A stretch of 41,322 nt of DNA from Pseudomonadales bacterium (lineage in GTDB: Bacteria; Pseudomonadota; Gammaproteobacteria; Pseudomonadales; DC-out160). Both the position numbers and the translations under genes were made by a program. Location of the stretch: NCBI GenBank assembly GCA_019090455.1, contig JAHRWA010000056.1, positions 1 through 41,322 of the forward strand, given 5' to 3'. The notes under the pieces are model-generated. The model saw only the letters and a list, made by a program, of their open reading frames with translations, was not told the origin of the DNA and did no database searches. Of this stretch, positions 1 through 8,627 are shown piece after piece (within the stretch, counting starts at the first letter, position 1; each line of letters opens with the position of its first letter).

Positions 1-978
1 AGAGGGGTTTTTATGGAAGTCATCGACACAGGTTCCTATCAGAGATTTCGAATCAAAATTCGATAATTGTGTTCGTATCTGAGTCTCCCGGTCTCCCATC
101 ATCTCTCCCACGGCTTTATTCATATAGATAATATTGAGATCGGCATCCGCCACCATGACGCTAGTATCACAGACATCCAGTGATTGCTTGATACGTAAAT
201 TATCAGCGGATATTTTATCCTCTTCTGCCTCTTTCGCCAGTCGCTCGGTTTTATCATCCCACTCCACCACGGTGCCCAATCGCTCACCCGAGTCACTATA
301 GAGTGGTGTAGCGATGAGACCAAAGGTCAATCCGGCTAGAGGTAAATCTGTCTTATAGGCTTCACGTAACCCCTTCAGCATACCGCGCTGATGAGACGGG
401 TTTTGATGAAAGTCATCAACACAGGTACCGATTAAGCTGCGAGAGTCGAAATTAGACAATTGCGTTTGTATTTGCTTCTCGCGGCCTGACATCATTCGGA
501 TTACCGCTTCGTTCATGTAGATAATATTCAGATCGGCATCGGCTAACATCATCGAGGTATCACACACATCCAGTGCTTTTATCAGCGCCGTGGTCTGAGC
601 GTCCTGTGCAGCACCACTGTCGCTACCTTCATCGGACTTCATCATCCGCGTCACTGAGGTTTGTAAATTTTGTAAGGTATAGGCTAGTCTCCCCAGCGCA
701 TCCTGACTCGACATCCTAAATCTCGAGGTTGAATTCCCCTTCGCAATGGCATCCACCATTTGCGCCGCATCTTCTAACATGGAATTCAAATAGCCAGACA
801 AATTGGCCGCCAATAAAAAACCGGGCAGACAACCTGCCAGGGCAATCATCATGGGAATACCCATAGGAGCTTTCAGTTCCGATGCGATATAGAAAAGCAT
901 CAGCGCTACGCTGACCAGGGGCAAAGCCAACACTAAATAGACTTTTCCGCTTAGGCTTAGGTTTTTGTATGCGTCCAT
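1..978 (-). CDS. PAS-domain methyl-accepting chemotaxis-type receptor, 3'-truncated by window edge
   Basis: The reading frame is open from an ATG at 976-978 leftwards to base 1, giving 326 residues with no stop, so the C-terminus lies outside the window. The N-terminus has two hydrophobic segments (about residues 12-30 and 36-57) separated by a very short loop. A HAMP-like stretch follows (about 58-115), then two PAS domains. The PAS domains are near copies: each carries a DVCDTS start, an ADADLNIIYMN core and a SLIGTCVDDFH segment, 131 residues apart. This layout is typical of tandem-PAS chemoreceptors whose C-terminal half is a methyl-accepting signalling domain. That domain is not visible here, so a sensor kinase or diguanylate cyclase output remains possible. 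The tiny periplasmic loop suggests the PAS domains sense a cytoplasmic cue. It is transcribed divergently from the neighbouring phosphodiesterase gene. Confidence 0.75.
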   Translation of the reverse strand, partial: MDAYKNLSLSGKVYLVLALPLVSVALMLFYIASELKAPMGIPMMIALAGCLPGFLLAANLSGYLNSMLEDAAQMVDAIAKGNSTSRFRMSSQDALGRLAYTLQNLQTSVTRMMKSDEGSDSGAAQDAQTTALIKALDVCDTSMMLADADLNIIYMNEAVIRMMSGREKQIQTQLSNFDSRSLIGTCVDDFHQNPSHQRGMLKGLREAYKTDLPLAGLTFGLIATPLYSDSGERLGTVVEWDDKTERLAKEAEEDKISADNLRIKQSLDVCDTSVMVADADLNIIYMNKAVGEMMGDRETQIRTQLSNFDSKSLIGTCVDDFHKNPS

Positions 979-1194
979 GACTTACCTCTTAATTCGTTTT
1001 AAAATGCTATAGCGTGCAAGCCAAGTATGGGATTGACCTAACGCTGTTAAAATTAAGATTAGATGAGTTTTGTAACATCTTGTGATGCGGTTTAAGACTA
1101 TTTGATTATTAAGACGCGTATAACATCAACAGAAAAAATATAGCCAAATCGGTGACGACAGATTGGCACTGCACAACGAAAGGAACAAACCACT

Positions 1195-2013
1195 ATGGCA
1201 CTCCCCCCTTGGCTCGAAAACGGTTTTCTCACGTTGGCTGATCAATTTTTTGCCCTGTTACCTCAGCCATATCCTGGACAGGATGCATGGGATAATTGCC
1301 GGATTGTGTCCCATCGCGGAGAGAGAGATGGCCATCGAGTATTTGAGAATACCTTTGCGGCCTTTGATCCTATTGTGGCAGCGGGTATTTGGGGGATAGA
1401 GTTCGATATCCGATGGAGTCTGGATCTGGTTCCCTTTGTGATACACGATGCAGATGGTAAGCGCGTATTTGGCGAAGACTTGGTCATTGCAAATCACACC
1501 GCAGCGGAAATACAAGAAGCTTTGCCCTTAGTCCCAGATCTAGAGAGCTTTGTCGCGCGCTACGGAAAAAAAGTGCACCTCATGGCGGAGTTGAAAGAGG
1601 AGGTGTATCCAAACCCAGCGTATCAACAAACCATACTGAAAAAACTATTCTCTCCATTGATAGCCGCCGTTGATTATCATTTTATCTCTCTACACACTGA
1701 TTTATTTCAGCACGTCGCTTTCCTGGAGCCTAGCGCGATGCTACCCGTGTCCACGATAAACGCCAGCCAATTTAGTCGATATGCTTTGCAACAGAATCTC
1801 GGTGGAGTCACCGGGCACTATCTTTTTATTAGCGACAGGATAATTCGCCAACATAATGAAAGAGGGATGAAAGTGGGAGTGGGGTTTATTAACTCTCGTA
1901 ATTCACTCTATAGAGAACTGAATCGAGGTACGGATTGGCTATTTTCTAATGAGGCGCTGCGCATACAATCCATGGTACAAGCAGCGTTAGACTCCTCTAT
2001 AAAGCCATCATAA
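1195..2013 (+). CDS. Glycerophosphodiester phosphodiesterase family protein
   Basis: This 272-residue protein has the GDPD TIM-barrel signature. His40 and Arg41 lie in SHRGERDG, followed by ENTFAAF, the metal-binding pair Glu69 and Asp71 in IEFDIR, and His84 in VIHDADG. These match the two catalytic histidines and metal ligands of the UgpQ/GlpQ family, which hydrolyses glycerophosphodiesters to sn-glycerol 3-phosphate and an alcohol. A later acidic motif (AELKEE, about residue 140) fits the third metal ligand. There is no signal peptide, so it is probably cytoplasmic, like UgpQ. The ATG at 1195 has a GAAAGGA ribosome-binding site about 10 bases upstream. The gene stands alone, divergent from the receptor gene and convergent with hisG. 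Substrate specificity cannot be read from sequence. Confidence 0.85.
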   Translation: MALPPWLENGFLTLADQFFALLPQPYPGQDAWDNCRIVSHRGERDGHRVFENTFAAFDPIVAAGIWGIEFDIRWSLDLVPFVIHDADGKRVFGEDLVIANHTAAEIQEALPLVPDLESFVARYGKKVHLMAELKEEVYPNPAYQQTILKKLFSPLIAAVDYHFISLHTDLFQHVAFLEPSAMLPVSTINASQFSRYALQQNLGGVTGHYLFISDRIIRQHNERGMKVGVGFINSRNSLYRELNRGTDWLFSNEALRIQSMVQAALDSSIKPS

Positions 2014-2023
2014 CGCGATGGCT
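2003..2023. terminator. Possible hairpin between convergent GDPD and hisG genes
   Basis: AGCCATC (2003-2009) and GATGGCT (2017-2023) can form a 7-bp stem around a 7-base loop that includes the phosphodiesterase stop codon. There is no clear T-run, so termination is uncertain. Confidence 0.3.
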
Positions 2024-2047
2024 AGTCGATCATTTATCATTTAAGAT

Positions 2048-2914
2048 CTAGTCAATCATCTTGTTGATAGGCAATTCAACAATTGATTTTGCACCACAGG
2101 CTTTTAACTTAGGCAGCACGTCTCGAAGTTCCTTCTTATCCATGACAGCCATGACATCGACCCAATCGCCTTTTGCTAGGTGGGATACTGTGGGCATATC
2201 GCAGGGTAGGATAGCCAATATAGAGTCGAGATTTTTTTCCGGTGCATTCATCATTAAACACACTTTGGAAACCGCGCTAATCACAGACTGGAGCATCATG
2301 ATGATGTCTTCCATTTTCTGACGCTTCTCGGGATCTTCGTACGCTTTCCGGTTCGCGATAAAGCGAGTCGTTGTCACTAACACCGTATCGATAATCTGTA
2401 GATTATTGGCCCGTAAGGATGAACCCGTTTCGGTTATTTCCACAATGGCATCGGCTAGATCAGGCACTTTGACTTCCGTTGCACCCCAGCTGTATTCCAC
2501 ATTGGCTGTGACGCCGTGAGAGGCAAGATAATCGGTAGTGAGATTTACGACTTCTGTTGCAATGGTTTTGCCTTGTAGATCTTTGACCGATTGATAGGGA
2601 GAGCCTTCCTTCACTGCCAATACCCACTTTACCGGCCGAAAGCTCGCCTTGGCATAGGTTAGCTCGCACATCTCAATGACATCGGCGCGATTCTCTTTAA
2701 TCCAATCTAGGCCCGTCAAACCACAATCCAGTTGTCCACCTTCTACGTAGCGCGCCATCTCTTGAGCGCGGATTAGCATACACTCAATCTCATCATCATC
2801 GATGGAGGGGTAATAATTGCGACTCTTGATACCAATGTCGTATCCCGCTTTTTTGAAGATACTGATAGTAGAATCCTGCAAACTGCCTTTGGGCAGGCCC
2901 AGTGCTAATTTCAT
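2048..2914 (-). CDS. hisG: ATP phosphoribosyltransferase, long form (first step of histidine synthesis)
   Basis: The 288-residue protein catalyses ATP + PRPP to phosphoribosyl-ATP. It starts [11 protein letters not shown], has the GLTGLDW and [15 protein letters not shown] segments, and the PRPP-binding stretch [16 protein letters not shown] (about residues 155-170). About 75 further C-terminal residues ending near [14 protein letters not shown] form the ACT-like regulatory domain of long-form HisG. Long-form enzymes work as hexamers without HisZ and are feedback-inhibited by histidine. The sequence style ([20 protein letters not shown]) is unlike the E. coli enzyme and, from memory, closer to a long form of other phyla; that is an inference. 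The start ATG has AGGA nine bases upstream. No other his gene is adjacent, so it is not in a his operon here. Confidence 0.93.
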   Translation of the reverse strand: MKLALGLPKGSLQDSTISIFKKAGYDIGIKSRNYYPSIDDDEIECMLIRAQEMARYVEGGQLDCGLTGLDWIKENRADVIEMCELTYAKASFRPVKWVLAVKEGSPYQSVKDLQGKTIATEVVNLTTDYLASHGVTANVEYSWGATEVKVPDLADAIVEITETGSSLRANNLQIIDTVLVTTTRFIANRKAYEDPEKRQKMEDIIMMLQSVISAVSKVCLMMNAPEKNLDSILAILPCDMPTVSHLAKGDWVDVMAVMDKKELRDVLPKLKACGAKSIVELPINKMID

Positions 2915-3100
2915 TGTTTGGGTTCCTGTATTGAACTGACTTATGGCTTTGATTAAACGTGAATAGCCTTTTATTGAGAAAATGATCGCCGCGCACTATA
3001 CCACAGTCGAACGCCGCCTTTTAGGCATATACTCTATTCGCCGTCTTTGACCAAACAAGCATGACCAAGCAAACATAACCAAAAATACAAGGGACGTTTT

Positions 3101-3583
3101 ATGACTACATTACTGCCATCGCTCCCTACCCCTCACACTCTACTCTTTGACTGGCACGGCACGCTGGTGGATACCTTAGATGCGATGTATGAGGCGATGG
3201 AGGAAATGCTACCGCAATTAGAATCACTCGGTTTGGTAGATCAGCTATTACCGGAACATCTCTGCCAATCAACCGATGATATTAAGCTGGTGCGCTATAT
3301 TCGACTCTATCGACGCCTGCATCCGAAGATTCTGGCGGAGGGACGAGTCAGTCGCACGGAAGTATTTAACGCGATCTTTGGTGACAATCAACAGGCGAAA
3401 AATATCGCTCATACTACCTATAACCGGTGTTATCAGCAGTATTACGGCAAGGTTAAACCAATCCAACAGGGAGTGGGTGAGTATCTGAATGCACTCCACA
3501 AGAGCGGAATTGGTAGAGCATGTACGCCATTACGCTCGACTACATCCGAAAATAAAGGCGGACCGGAAAATATCGCGCACTGA
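3101..3583 (+). pseudogene. 5' fragment of a HAD-family phosphatase (paralogue A), truncated at a recombination junction
   Basis: This frame encodes the N-terminal cap half of a HAD hydrolase. Motif I is LLFDWHGTLVDT with nucleophile Asp17 (the second acidic position is His19, as in some HAD proteins). The similarity continues to about residue 137 (YLNALHKSGI). The last 20 or so residues look like random translation and end at a stop near 3583. Motifs II, III and IV are missing, so the product cannot be a working phosphatase. Residues of about 61-136 are a diverged copy of the start of the next fragment (about 33 of 76 identical by eye). The simplest reading is a deletion that joined the 5' part of one tandem paralogue to the 3' part of another, out of frame, near 3500-3513. 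Confidence 0.7.
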
Positions 3584-4142
3584 TATTTTCGAAGTGTTAT
3601 TTGGCGACGACCAAGACACGAAGCAAATCGCACATACTTTATTTACCGATTATTATCGTCGCCATTTCGGTACGGTTTTACCCTTTGAGCCACAGGTGAG
3701 AGGTCTACTCACCGCCCTAAAATCCTTGGGGCTTACAATAGGGATTATCACTAATCGTGACAGAGAATTTTTTGAACATGAGCTTGTCGCAGTAGAAGAC
3801 GGCACATGGAAGAACTTATTTGATGTGAATATCTGCGGCAATGATACCGCCTTAAGAAAACCGCACCCCGATCAATTACAGCTTGCAGCCGATCAGCTAC
3901 AGATTAAACCGGGGCCAAACGTCTGGTATGTGGGAGACAGTACAACGGATGTGATTGCAACAAAACGAGCAGGAATGACCAGTGTTTTCTTTAATGGCGC
4001 CCAATGGGATCAACCCTGGTTAGAGACTATCTTTCCCGCCTCAGAAAAGTATCCGCATCAACCGGATGTGGTGGTCAATGATTATTCTGAATTTTGGGCA
4101 CTAGTACTCGCCTGCAAAAATGGGTCTAGCCTGCAAAAATAA
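3489..4142 (+). pseudogene. 3' fragment of a HAD-family phosphatase (paralogue B), lacking motif I
   Basis: The family-like sequence begins at RAELVEHVRHYARLHPKI, right after the junction near 3500-3513. It contains HAD motif II (GIITNRD), motif III Lys (LRKPHPDQ) and motif IV (WYVGDSTTDV), then FFNGAQWDQPW. It lacks the motif I nucleophile Asp, which every HAD phosphatase needs. The in-frame ATG at 3489 lies just before the junction and has no convincing ribosome-binding site. The fragment is in a different frame from the upstream one and repeats its last 76 residues in diverged form. It may still be translated as a stable but inactive protein. The 3' end has a duplicated 12-base unit (4110-4121 and 4129-4140) that adds a few residues. 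Confidence 0.68.
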
Positions 4143-4231
4143 GCCCTAATGCCCTACTCACCCTAAATGAGACTTAGATCTTAACAGTCTATTTAGATCT
4201 TAACTGCCTATTTAAATCTTAACAGCCTTAT
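4110..4231. repeat. Short 19-nt-period direct repeats at gene 3' ends
   Basis: GCCTGCAAAAAT occurs at 4110-4121 and again at 4129-4140, a 19-base period. Then three consecutive 19-base units close to TAGATCTTAACAGTCTATT follow at 4175-4193, 4194-4212 and 4213-4231. The last unit forms the stop codon and final residues of the ParM-like gene on the minus strand. Confidence 0.75.
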
Positions 4232-5231
4232 GTTGATGTATGGTTTCTTGTTGCACCCGCGTCTCTAACATTTTAAACGCACCACGCACGATGGCTTCAT
4301 CTGGGTTCTCAGGAATCACCACTTTCGATGCATCCGTGTAGGAGCGCATGGGTTTTTCCACCAGTTGTGCACCGCCACCCACAATCAAGAACAAGTCAGT
4401 GGATCGAGGTGAGGCGACCTCTGCAACGGTAGACATGATTTTCTGCACTAGCGGTAAGGAGACCTCATCGATGATGTCAGTGAGATCGTGACCATCGTAC
4501 ACTTTGGTCTCAATGGCTTTGGTCGCCACGCTACGTTCAACCGGCACCGATAATTCCAGCATCTTTCCTAATCTGTTTTGCATTCGATCTACCAGTTTCA
4601 GGACGCCGCTTTCTATGGTCTTTTTATTGATGACTCGATTACTCAGCGCATCAAAGAGAATAATATCCACCGAATGACCACCCACGTCGATACAGCAAAT
4701 CCGATCGATGCCGACGTATTCTGGCTTTAACTTTAACTCGCCTTTTTCCATCATCATCAGTTCGTCTATACCGGCTGGTAATGACTCTGGGAACACCACA
4801 CAATTACTGATAGTCACTAATTTACGTTTGGCACCTTGAATTGGCCCCATCACGTTTCGTTTCTTTTGATCAATTCTGGCGGTGTTAACCACCCCGGTGA
4901 TACCCAGTTCAAAATATTGATGCAGCGGCAAGGTCACACCCACTATCACCTCTCCCGTGATTCCGGCTCGACGTAATGCTTCATGGATAAAAACACGATT
5001 CACTCTAGAGGTTTGAAATTGATTGGTGTCGGTCCTAATGGGGTCATCTTCACGGGCGACCACGGTATAACACTCGCTCTCAACGTAATAAGCACTATCG
5101 ACAATACCGTGGGTATCTGACTGAAAATAATCAACCGCAAGCGACGGAAATTTTATGGTTTTCAATCTACCGTTTTGTCGAAATCGTAATTTGGTTTGTG
5201 CTGCACCATCATCTATTACACAAATTTCCAT
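4212..5231 (-). CDS. ParM/StbA-like actin-family ATPase (orphan)
   Basis: The 339-residue protein resembles plasmid ParM/StbA actins. The N-terminal phosphate-1 loop reads VIDDGAAQTKL (compare IDDGSTNIKL in R1 ParM). A VGVTLPLHQYFE segment and PESLPAG match the conserved middle. The phosphate-2 loop is CIDVGGHSVDII, and the adenosine motif is LIVGGGAQLV near residue 290. ParM polymerises with ATP into filaments that push plasmid copies apart, using ParR adaptor and a parC centromere. No ParR-like small gene or iteron array was seen on either side, and the neighbours are chromosomal metabolic genes, so a plasmid-partition role is doubtful. The start ATG has AGGGG nine bases upstream. Its 3' end lies inside a 19-base tandem repeat. 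Confidence 0.82.
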   Translation of the reverse strand: MEICVIDDGAAQTKLRFRQNGRLKTIKFPSLAVDYFQSDTHGIVDSAYYVESECYTVVAREDDPIRTDTNQFQTSRVNRVFIHEALRRAGITGEVIVGVTLPLHQYFELGITGVVNTARIDQKKRNVMGPIQGAKRKLVTISNCVVFPESLPAGIDELMMMEKGELKLKPEYVGIDRICCIDVGGHSVDIILFDALSNRVINKKTIESGVLKLVDRMQNRLGKMLELSVPVERSVATKAIETKVYDGHDLTDIIDEVSLPLVQKIMSTVAEVASPRSTDLFLIVGGGAQLVEKPMRSYTDASKVVIPENPDEAIVRGAFKMLETRVQQETIHQHKAVKI

Positions 5232-5495
5232 TTTGCTAACCCCTGTTAACGCTTCAATTTTATCTTCCTTGATTGACCACTATTTAATCTTGAGAGGATG
5301 GTGAAAACAGCCAACGCCATAACCAACATAAACTAGTGAGCACATTAAAGTTAAAGCGCTAATCTCCGGTTTAGCAAGTTGACTATTAGCTAAACCCACA
5401 TCTTTACGTCGCCTGGTAAGCCTATGGTACACTTGCCGCACATTTCACACCCCTCCCTTATCAATGAAAATCTAAACCACAGCAGGAGTAATCTC

Positions 5496-5777
5496 ATGTT
5501 TAAAACAAATGAGTATTTTGACGGTAAAGTAAAATCCATCGCCTTCACGACTAAGACTTTACCGGCTACCGTGGGTGTCATGGCACCGGGAGATTATACT
5601 TTCGACACTACTAGCAAAGAATATATGACCGTCATTTCCGGTGAGCTCATTGTCCAACTGCCAGAGATGAAGGAATGGCTCACCTTTGGTGAAGGCGCGA
5701 TGTTTGTTGTGGAAGCGAATCAAACCTTTAAATTAAAAGTGGAAGCTGAAGCCGCTTATTTATGTAAATACGAATAA
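5496..5777 (+). CDS. ppnP: Pyrimidine/purine nucleoside phosphorylase (DUF1255, cupin fold)
   Basis: The 93-residue product has the complete PpnP/YaiE pattern: FDGKVKSIAF near the start, TVGVMAPGDYTF, then EYMTVISGELIVQLP and the cupin strand GEGAMFVVEANQTFKLKV. PpnP reversibly splits purine and pyrimidine nucleosides with phosphate to give free base and ribose 1-phosphate, acting in salvage in the cytoplasm. The ATG at 5496 with AGGAG at 5484-5488 is the right start; an upstream in-frame ATG at 5424 would add unrelated residues. The stop codon overlaps the start of the next gene by one base (TAATG), so the two are translationally coupled. Confidence 0.92.
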   Translation: MFKTNEYFDGKVKSIAFTTKTLPATVGVMAPGDYTFDTTSKEYMTVISGELIVQLPEMKEWLTFGEGAMFVVEANQTFKLKVEAEAAYLCKYE

Positions 5778-6271
5778 TGTCTGACACCAAAGTCGCATTA
5801 TTTGTGGATGTTCAAAATATCTATTACACCGTTAGACAGGCCTACGGTGCTAACTTTAACTACAGATCCTTTTGGAATCTTGCGACCCAAGACCGAGATG
5901 TCAGCAACGCATTTGCTTATGCCATTGACCGAAACGATAGCCAGCAAATCAACTTTCAAAACATTATTCGTAATATTGGTTTTGAGATAAAGTTAAAGCC
6001 GTATATCCAACGTAGCGATGGTTCGGCAAAAGGCGATTGGGATGTGGGGATTACTATCGATATGCTGGAGGCTGCGGAAACAGCGGATGTGATTGTGCTG
6101 GCTTCTGGGGATGGTGATTTTGATATGGTCCTGGATAAGATCAAAGAAAAATACAACATCCCCGTAGAGGTCTACGGGGTACCTAGCTTGACTGCCGACT
6201 CACTGATAAAAGCCGCAACACGTTATACCCCCATCGAAGAGAGCTTACTGTTGCGACCTAAACGCCTATAG
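5777..6271 (+). CDS. NYN-domain (LabA/DUF88-type) putative ribonuclease
   Basis: The 164-residue protein is a single NYN (PIN-like) domain. It has the N-terminal acidic motif LFVDVQNIYY (Asp11), a middle KGDWDVGITIDMLEAA and a distal VLASGDGDFDMVL, which together supply the acidic metal-binding cluster of PIN/NYN nucleases. LabA-like proteins are usually about this long. Members are thought to cut RNA, but the substrate is unknown for most. The gene starts on the last base of the ppnP stop codon, so the pair is co-expressed; a link between RNA breakdown and nucleoside salvage is an appealing inference only. A four-copy 14-base repeat starts right after its stop. Confidence 0.82.
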   Translation: MSDTKVALFVDVQNIYYTVRQAYGANFNYRSFWNLATQDRDVSNAFAYAIDRNDSQQINFQNIIRNIGFEIKLKPYIQRSDGSAKGDWDVGITIDMLEAAETADVIVLASGDGDFDMVLDKIKEKYNIPVEVYGVPSLTADSLIKAATRYTPIEESLLLRPKRL

Positions 6272-6272
6272 T

Positions 6273-6328
6273 TTTTGATTTAGCGCTTTTGATTTAGAGC
6301 GTTTGATTTAGAGCTTTTGATTTAGACC
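6273..6328. repeat. Four-copy 14-nt tandem repeat between convergent genes
   Basis: Four units near TTTTGATTTAGAGC run head to tail at 6273-6286, 6287-6300, 6301-6314 and 6315-6328, with one to three base differences. They fill the whole gap between the NYN gene stop (6269-6271) and the malate synthase stop (6328-6330). Confidence 0.85.
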
Positions 6329-8520
6329 TATTTCAAGCCACGCTGTGCTTTCAACTCTCGTCGGCGGGCATGTAGTACTGGCTCGGTATAACCATTGGGC
6401 TGCTCAAGACCTTTGAAGACCAAATCGCAAGCCGCTTGGAATGCGATATTGGTATCGAGATTGTCAGCCATATTGATGTACGTCGTGTCACCCGCATTTT
6501 GGCCGTCGACTTTTGCTGCCATTCTCGTCAAGGTCTCCATCACTTGCTCCTCGGAACAAATACCGTGATGTAACCAATTGGCAATATGTTGGCTTGAGAT
6601 CCGCAAGGTGGCGCGATCTTCCATCAAGCCGACATCATTGATATCAGGTACTTTCGAACAACCTACACCCTGATCAATCCAGCGAACCACATAACCCAGT
6701 ATTCCTTGCGCGTTATTGTCTAGCTCCTGCTGGACTTTCTCTGCGCTGGGTCGGTCCGCATTTTTCATAGAGCTGTTTTGTAAAGGGATGGTCAGGATGT
6801 CATCTAGTGCCGCATGTTGGCGCAACTTAATCTCATCCTGACGTGCCGCTACATTCACCTGATGATAATGCGTGACGTGTAACGTCGCAGCCGTGGGTGA
6901 CGGTACCCAAGCACAGTTAGCACCGGCTTGAGGATGGCCAATTTTAGCTTCCATCATCTGCGTCATTTCATCCGGCTTTGGCCACATGCCTTTGCCGATT
7001 TGTGCTTTGCCTTTTAATCCGGCACGCAAACCCACATCCACGTTCCAATCTTCATAGGCGATTATCCAAGGCTGGGCCTTCATCACATCCTTACACACCA
7101 CGGGGCCGGCTTCCATCGAGGTATGAATCTCGTCTCCCGTTCTATCAAGGAACCCGGTATTGATAAAGATGACCCGCTCTTTGGCTACGCGGATACACTC
7201 TTTTAAGTTAACGGTGGTACGTCGCTCTTCATCCATGATGCCCATTTTGATGGTATTCGGCGCTAATCCTAATAAGGTTTCGACTCGACCAAATAACTCG
7301 CACGTAAAGGCGACTTCTTCTGGTCCATGCATCTTGGGTTTCACAATGTAGATGCTGCCCGTTTGGCTGTTACTGAATTGCCCTTTTCCGAGTACATCAT
7401 GCTTTGAGATTAAGGCCGTGACTGCCGCATCTAATATGCCTTCAGGTATTTCTTTGCCATTGTGAAGAATGGCATTGTTAGTCATGAGGTGACCGACATT
7501 ACGTATCAACAAAAGACTGCGACCTTGAACCGTTAGATCGCCGCCTTGAGGCGTTTTGTATTGTCGGTTAGGGCTCAATACTCGGGTCAACTCCTTGCCG
7601 CCCTTGGATAAGGTTTCTTGTAAATCACCTTTGATAAGCCCTAACCAGTTTCGATAAACTAAAGTTTTATCTTCGCCATCTACTGCCGCGATAGAATCTT
7701 CGCAATCCTGAATAGTGGTAATAGCCGACTCTAAGTAAACATCCTTCACACCTGCTGCATGATCTTTGCCCACAGAATCATTAGGATCTACTTGAATTTC
7801 AATATGTAAACCATTGTTTTTAAGCAGTATTGAAGTCATTAAATTATCGCCACTATAGCCGTTATAGCCGACAAACTGATTTGGAGACTGAAGAGCCGTC
7901 TCTGCCCCATCGTTCAACGTAATCAACAACTGGCTATCTTTTAGCGTGTAAGCTGTGGCGTCTTTGTGACTACCCTTGGCTAGCGGTACGGCTTGATCCA
8001 ATACCTGTGCAGCTTTGGCGACAACCAATGCACCGCGCTTGGGATTGTACGCGCCGCCTTTAGCGGTCTCTGCTGTCTCAGGGATGACATCGGTACCGTA
8101 GAGCGCATCATATAAACTACCCCAACGGGCATTGGCTGCATTCAATGCAAAGCGTTTATTCATCAGAGGCACGACGAGCTGCGGGCCTGCGATGGTGGCA
8201 ATCTCATCATCGACGTTTTCAGTAGTGATACTAAAATCATCGCCTTCAGGAAGTAAATAACCGATTTCAAACAGAAATTTCTTATAAGCGGTGAAATCAA
8301 AGGGCTTATTCGCAAGATGCCAAGCGTCGATAGTGGCTTGCAGTTCATCTCGCTTTTGTAATAACGCTTTATTTTTAGGGGCCAGGTCCGTCAATATTGA
8401 CTCTAACCCACTCCAAAAATCATCGGACTTCACACTGGTTCCCGGTGCGATATCCTTTTCTACTAAGTCATGCAGACAAGACGCGATATCGAGGCCACCT
8501 TTTTTAATTCGATCTGTCAT
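6328..8520 (-). CDS. glcB: Malate synthase G
   Basis: The 730-residue protein condenses glyoxylate and acetyl-CoA to malate, the second glyoxylate-cycle step, allowing growth on acetate, fatty acids or glycolate. Length matches the monomeric G isoform (about 720 residues) rather than the shorter A form. Landmarks include [21 protein letters not shown], the acetyl-CoA/glyoxylate core with [21 protein letters not shown], and [11 protein letters not shown] followed by [16 protein letters not shown], all close to E. coli GlcB. The ATG has CAGGG nine bases upstream. It is monocistronic, with no isocitrate lyase or glycolate oxidase genes adjacent and no regulator next door. Confidence 0.97.
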   Translation of the reverse strand: MTDRIKKGGLDIASCLHDLVEKDIAPGTSVKSDDFWSGLESILTDLAPKNKALLQKRDELQATIDAWHLANKPFDFTAYKKFLFEIGYLLPEGDDFSITTENVDDEIATIAGPQLVVPLMNKRFALNAANARWGSLYDALYGTDVIPETAETAKGGAYNPKRGALVVAKAAQVLDQAVPLAKGSHKDATAYTLKDSQLLITLNDGAETALQSPNQFVGYNGYSGDNLMTSILLKNNGLHIEIQVDPNDSVGKDHAAGVKDVYLESAITTIQDCEDSIAAVDGEDKTLVYRNWLGLIKGDLQETLSKGGKELTRVLSPNRQYKTPQGGDLTVQGRSLLLIRNVGHLMTNNAILHNGKEIPEGILDAAVTALISKHDVLGKGQFSNSQTGSIYIVKPKMHGPEEVAFTCELFGRVETLLGLAPNTIKMGIMDEERRTTVNLKECIRVAKERVIFINTGFLDRTGDEIHTSMEAGPVVCKDVMKAQPWIIAYEDWNVDVGLRAGLKGKAQIGKGMWPKPDEMTQMMEAKIGHPQAGANCAWVPSPTAATLHVTHYHQVNVAARQDEIKLRQHAALDDILTIPLQNSSMKNADRPSAEKVQQELDNNAQGILGYVVRWIDQGVGCSKVPDINDVGLMEDRATLRISSQHIANWLHHGICSEEQVMETLTRMAAKVDGQNAGDTTYINMADNLDTNIAFQAACDLVFKGLEQPNGYTEPVLHARRRELKAQRGLK

Positions 8521-8627
8521 ACGCTTTACCCTGCCTTTGGTTGAAATACTCTGGAATTAATGGGCGCTGATTTTACCGGTTTTTATAAATGGGGAAAACC
8601 TTTTCAAAGACAAATGTAGGGCATATT

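Noticed and set aside
3489..3583. Programmed frameshift joining the two HAD frames
   Set aside because: The two fragments repeat the same 76-residue region, so a frameshift would give a duplicated protein, not one normal phosphatase. A deletion between paralogues explains it better.
4212..5231. Plasmid partition locus
   Set aside because: Only the actin gene is present; no ParR, iterons or replication gene are seen, and the flanking genes are chromosomal in type.
6273..6328. CRISPR-like array
   Set aside because: Units are 14 bases with no spacers between them, so it is a plain tandem repeat.
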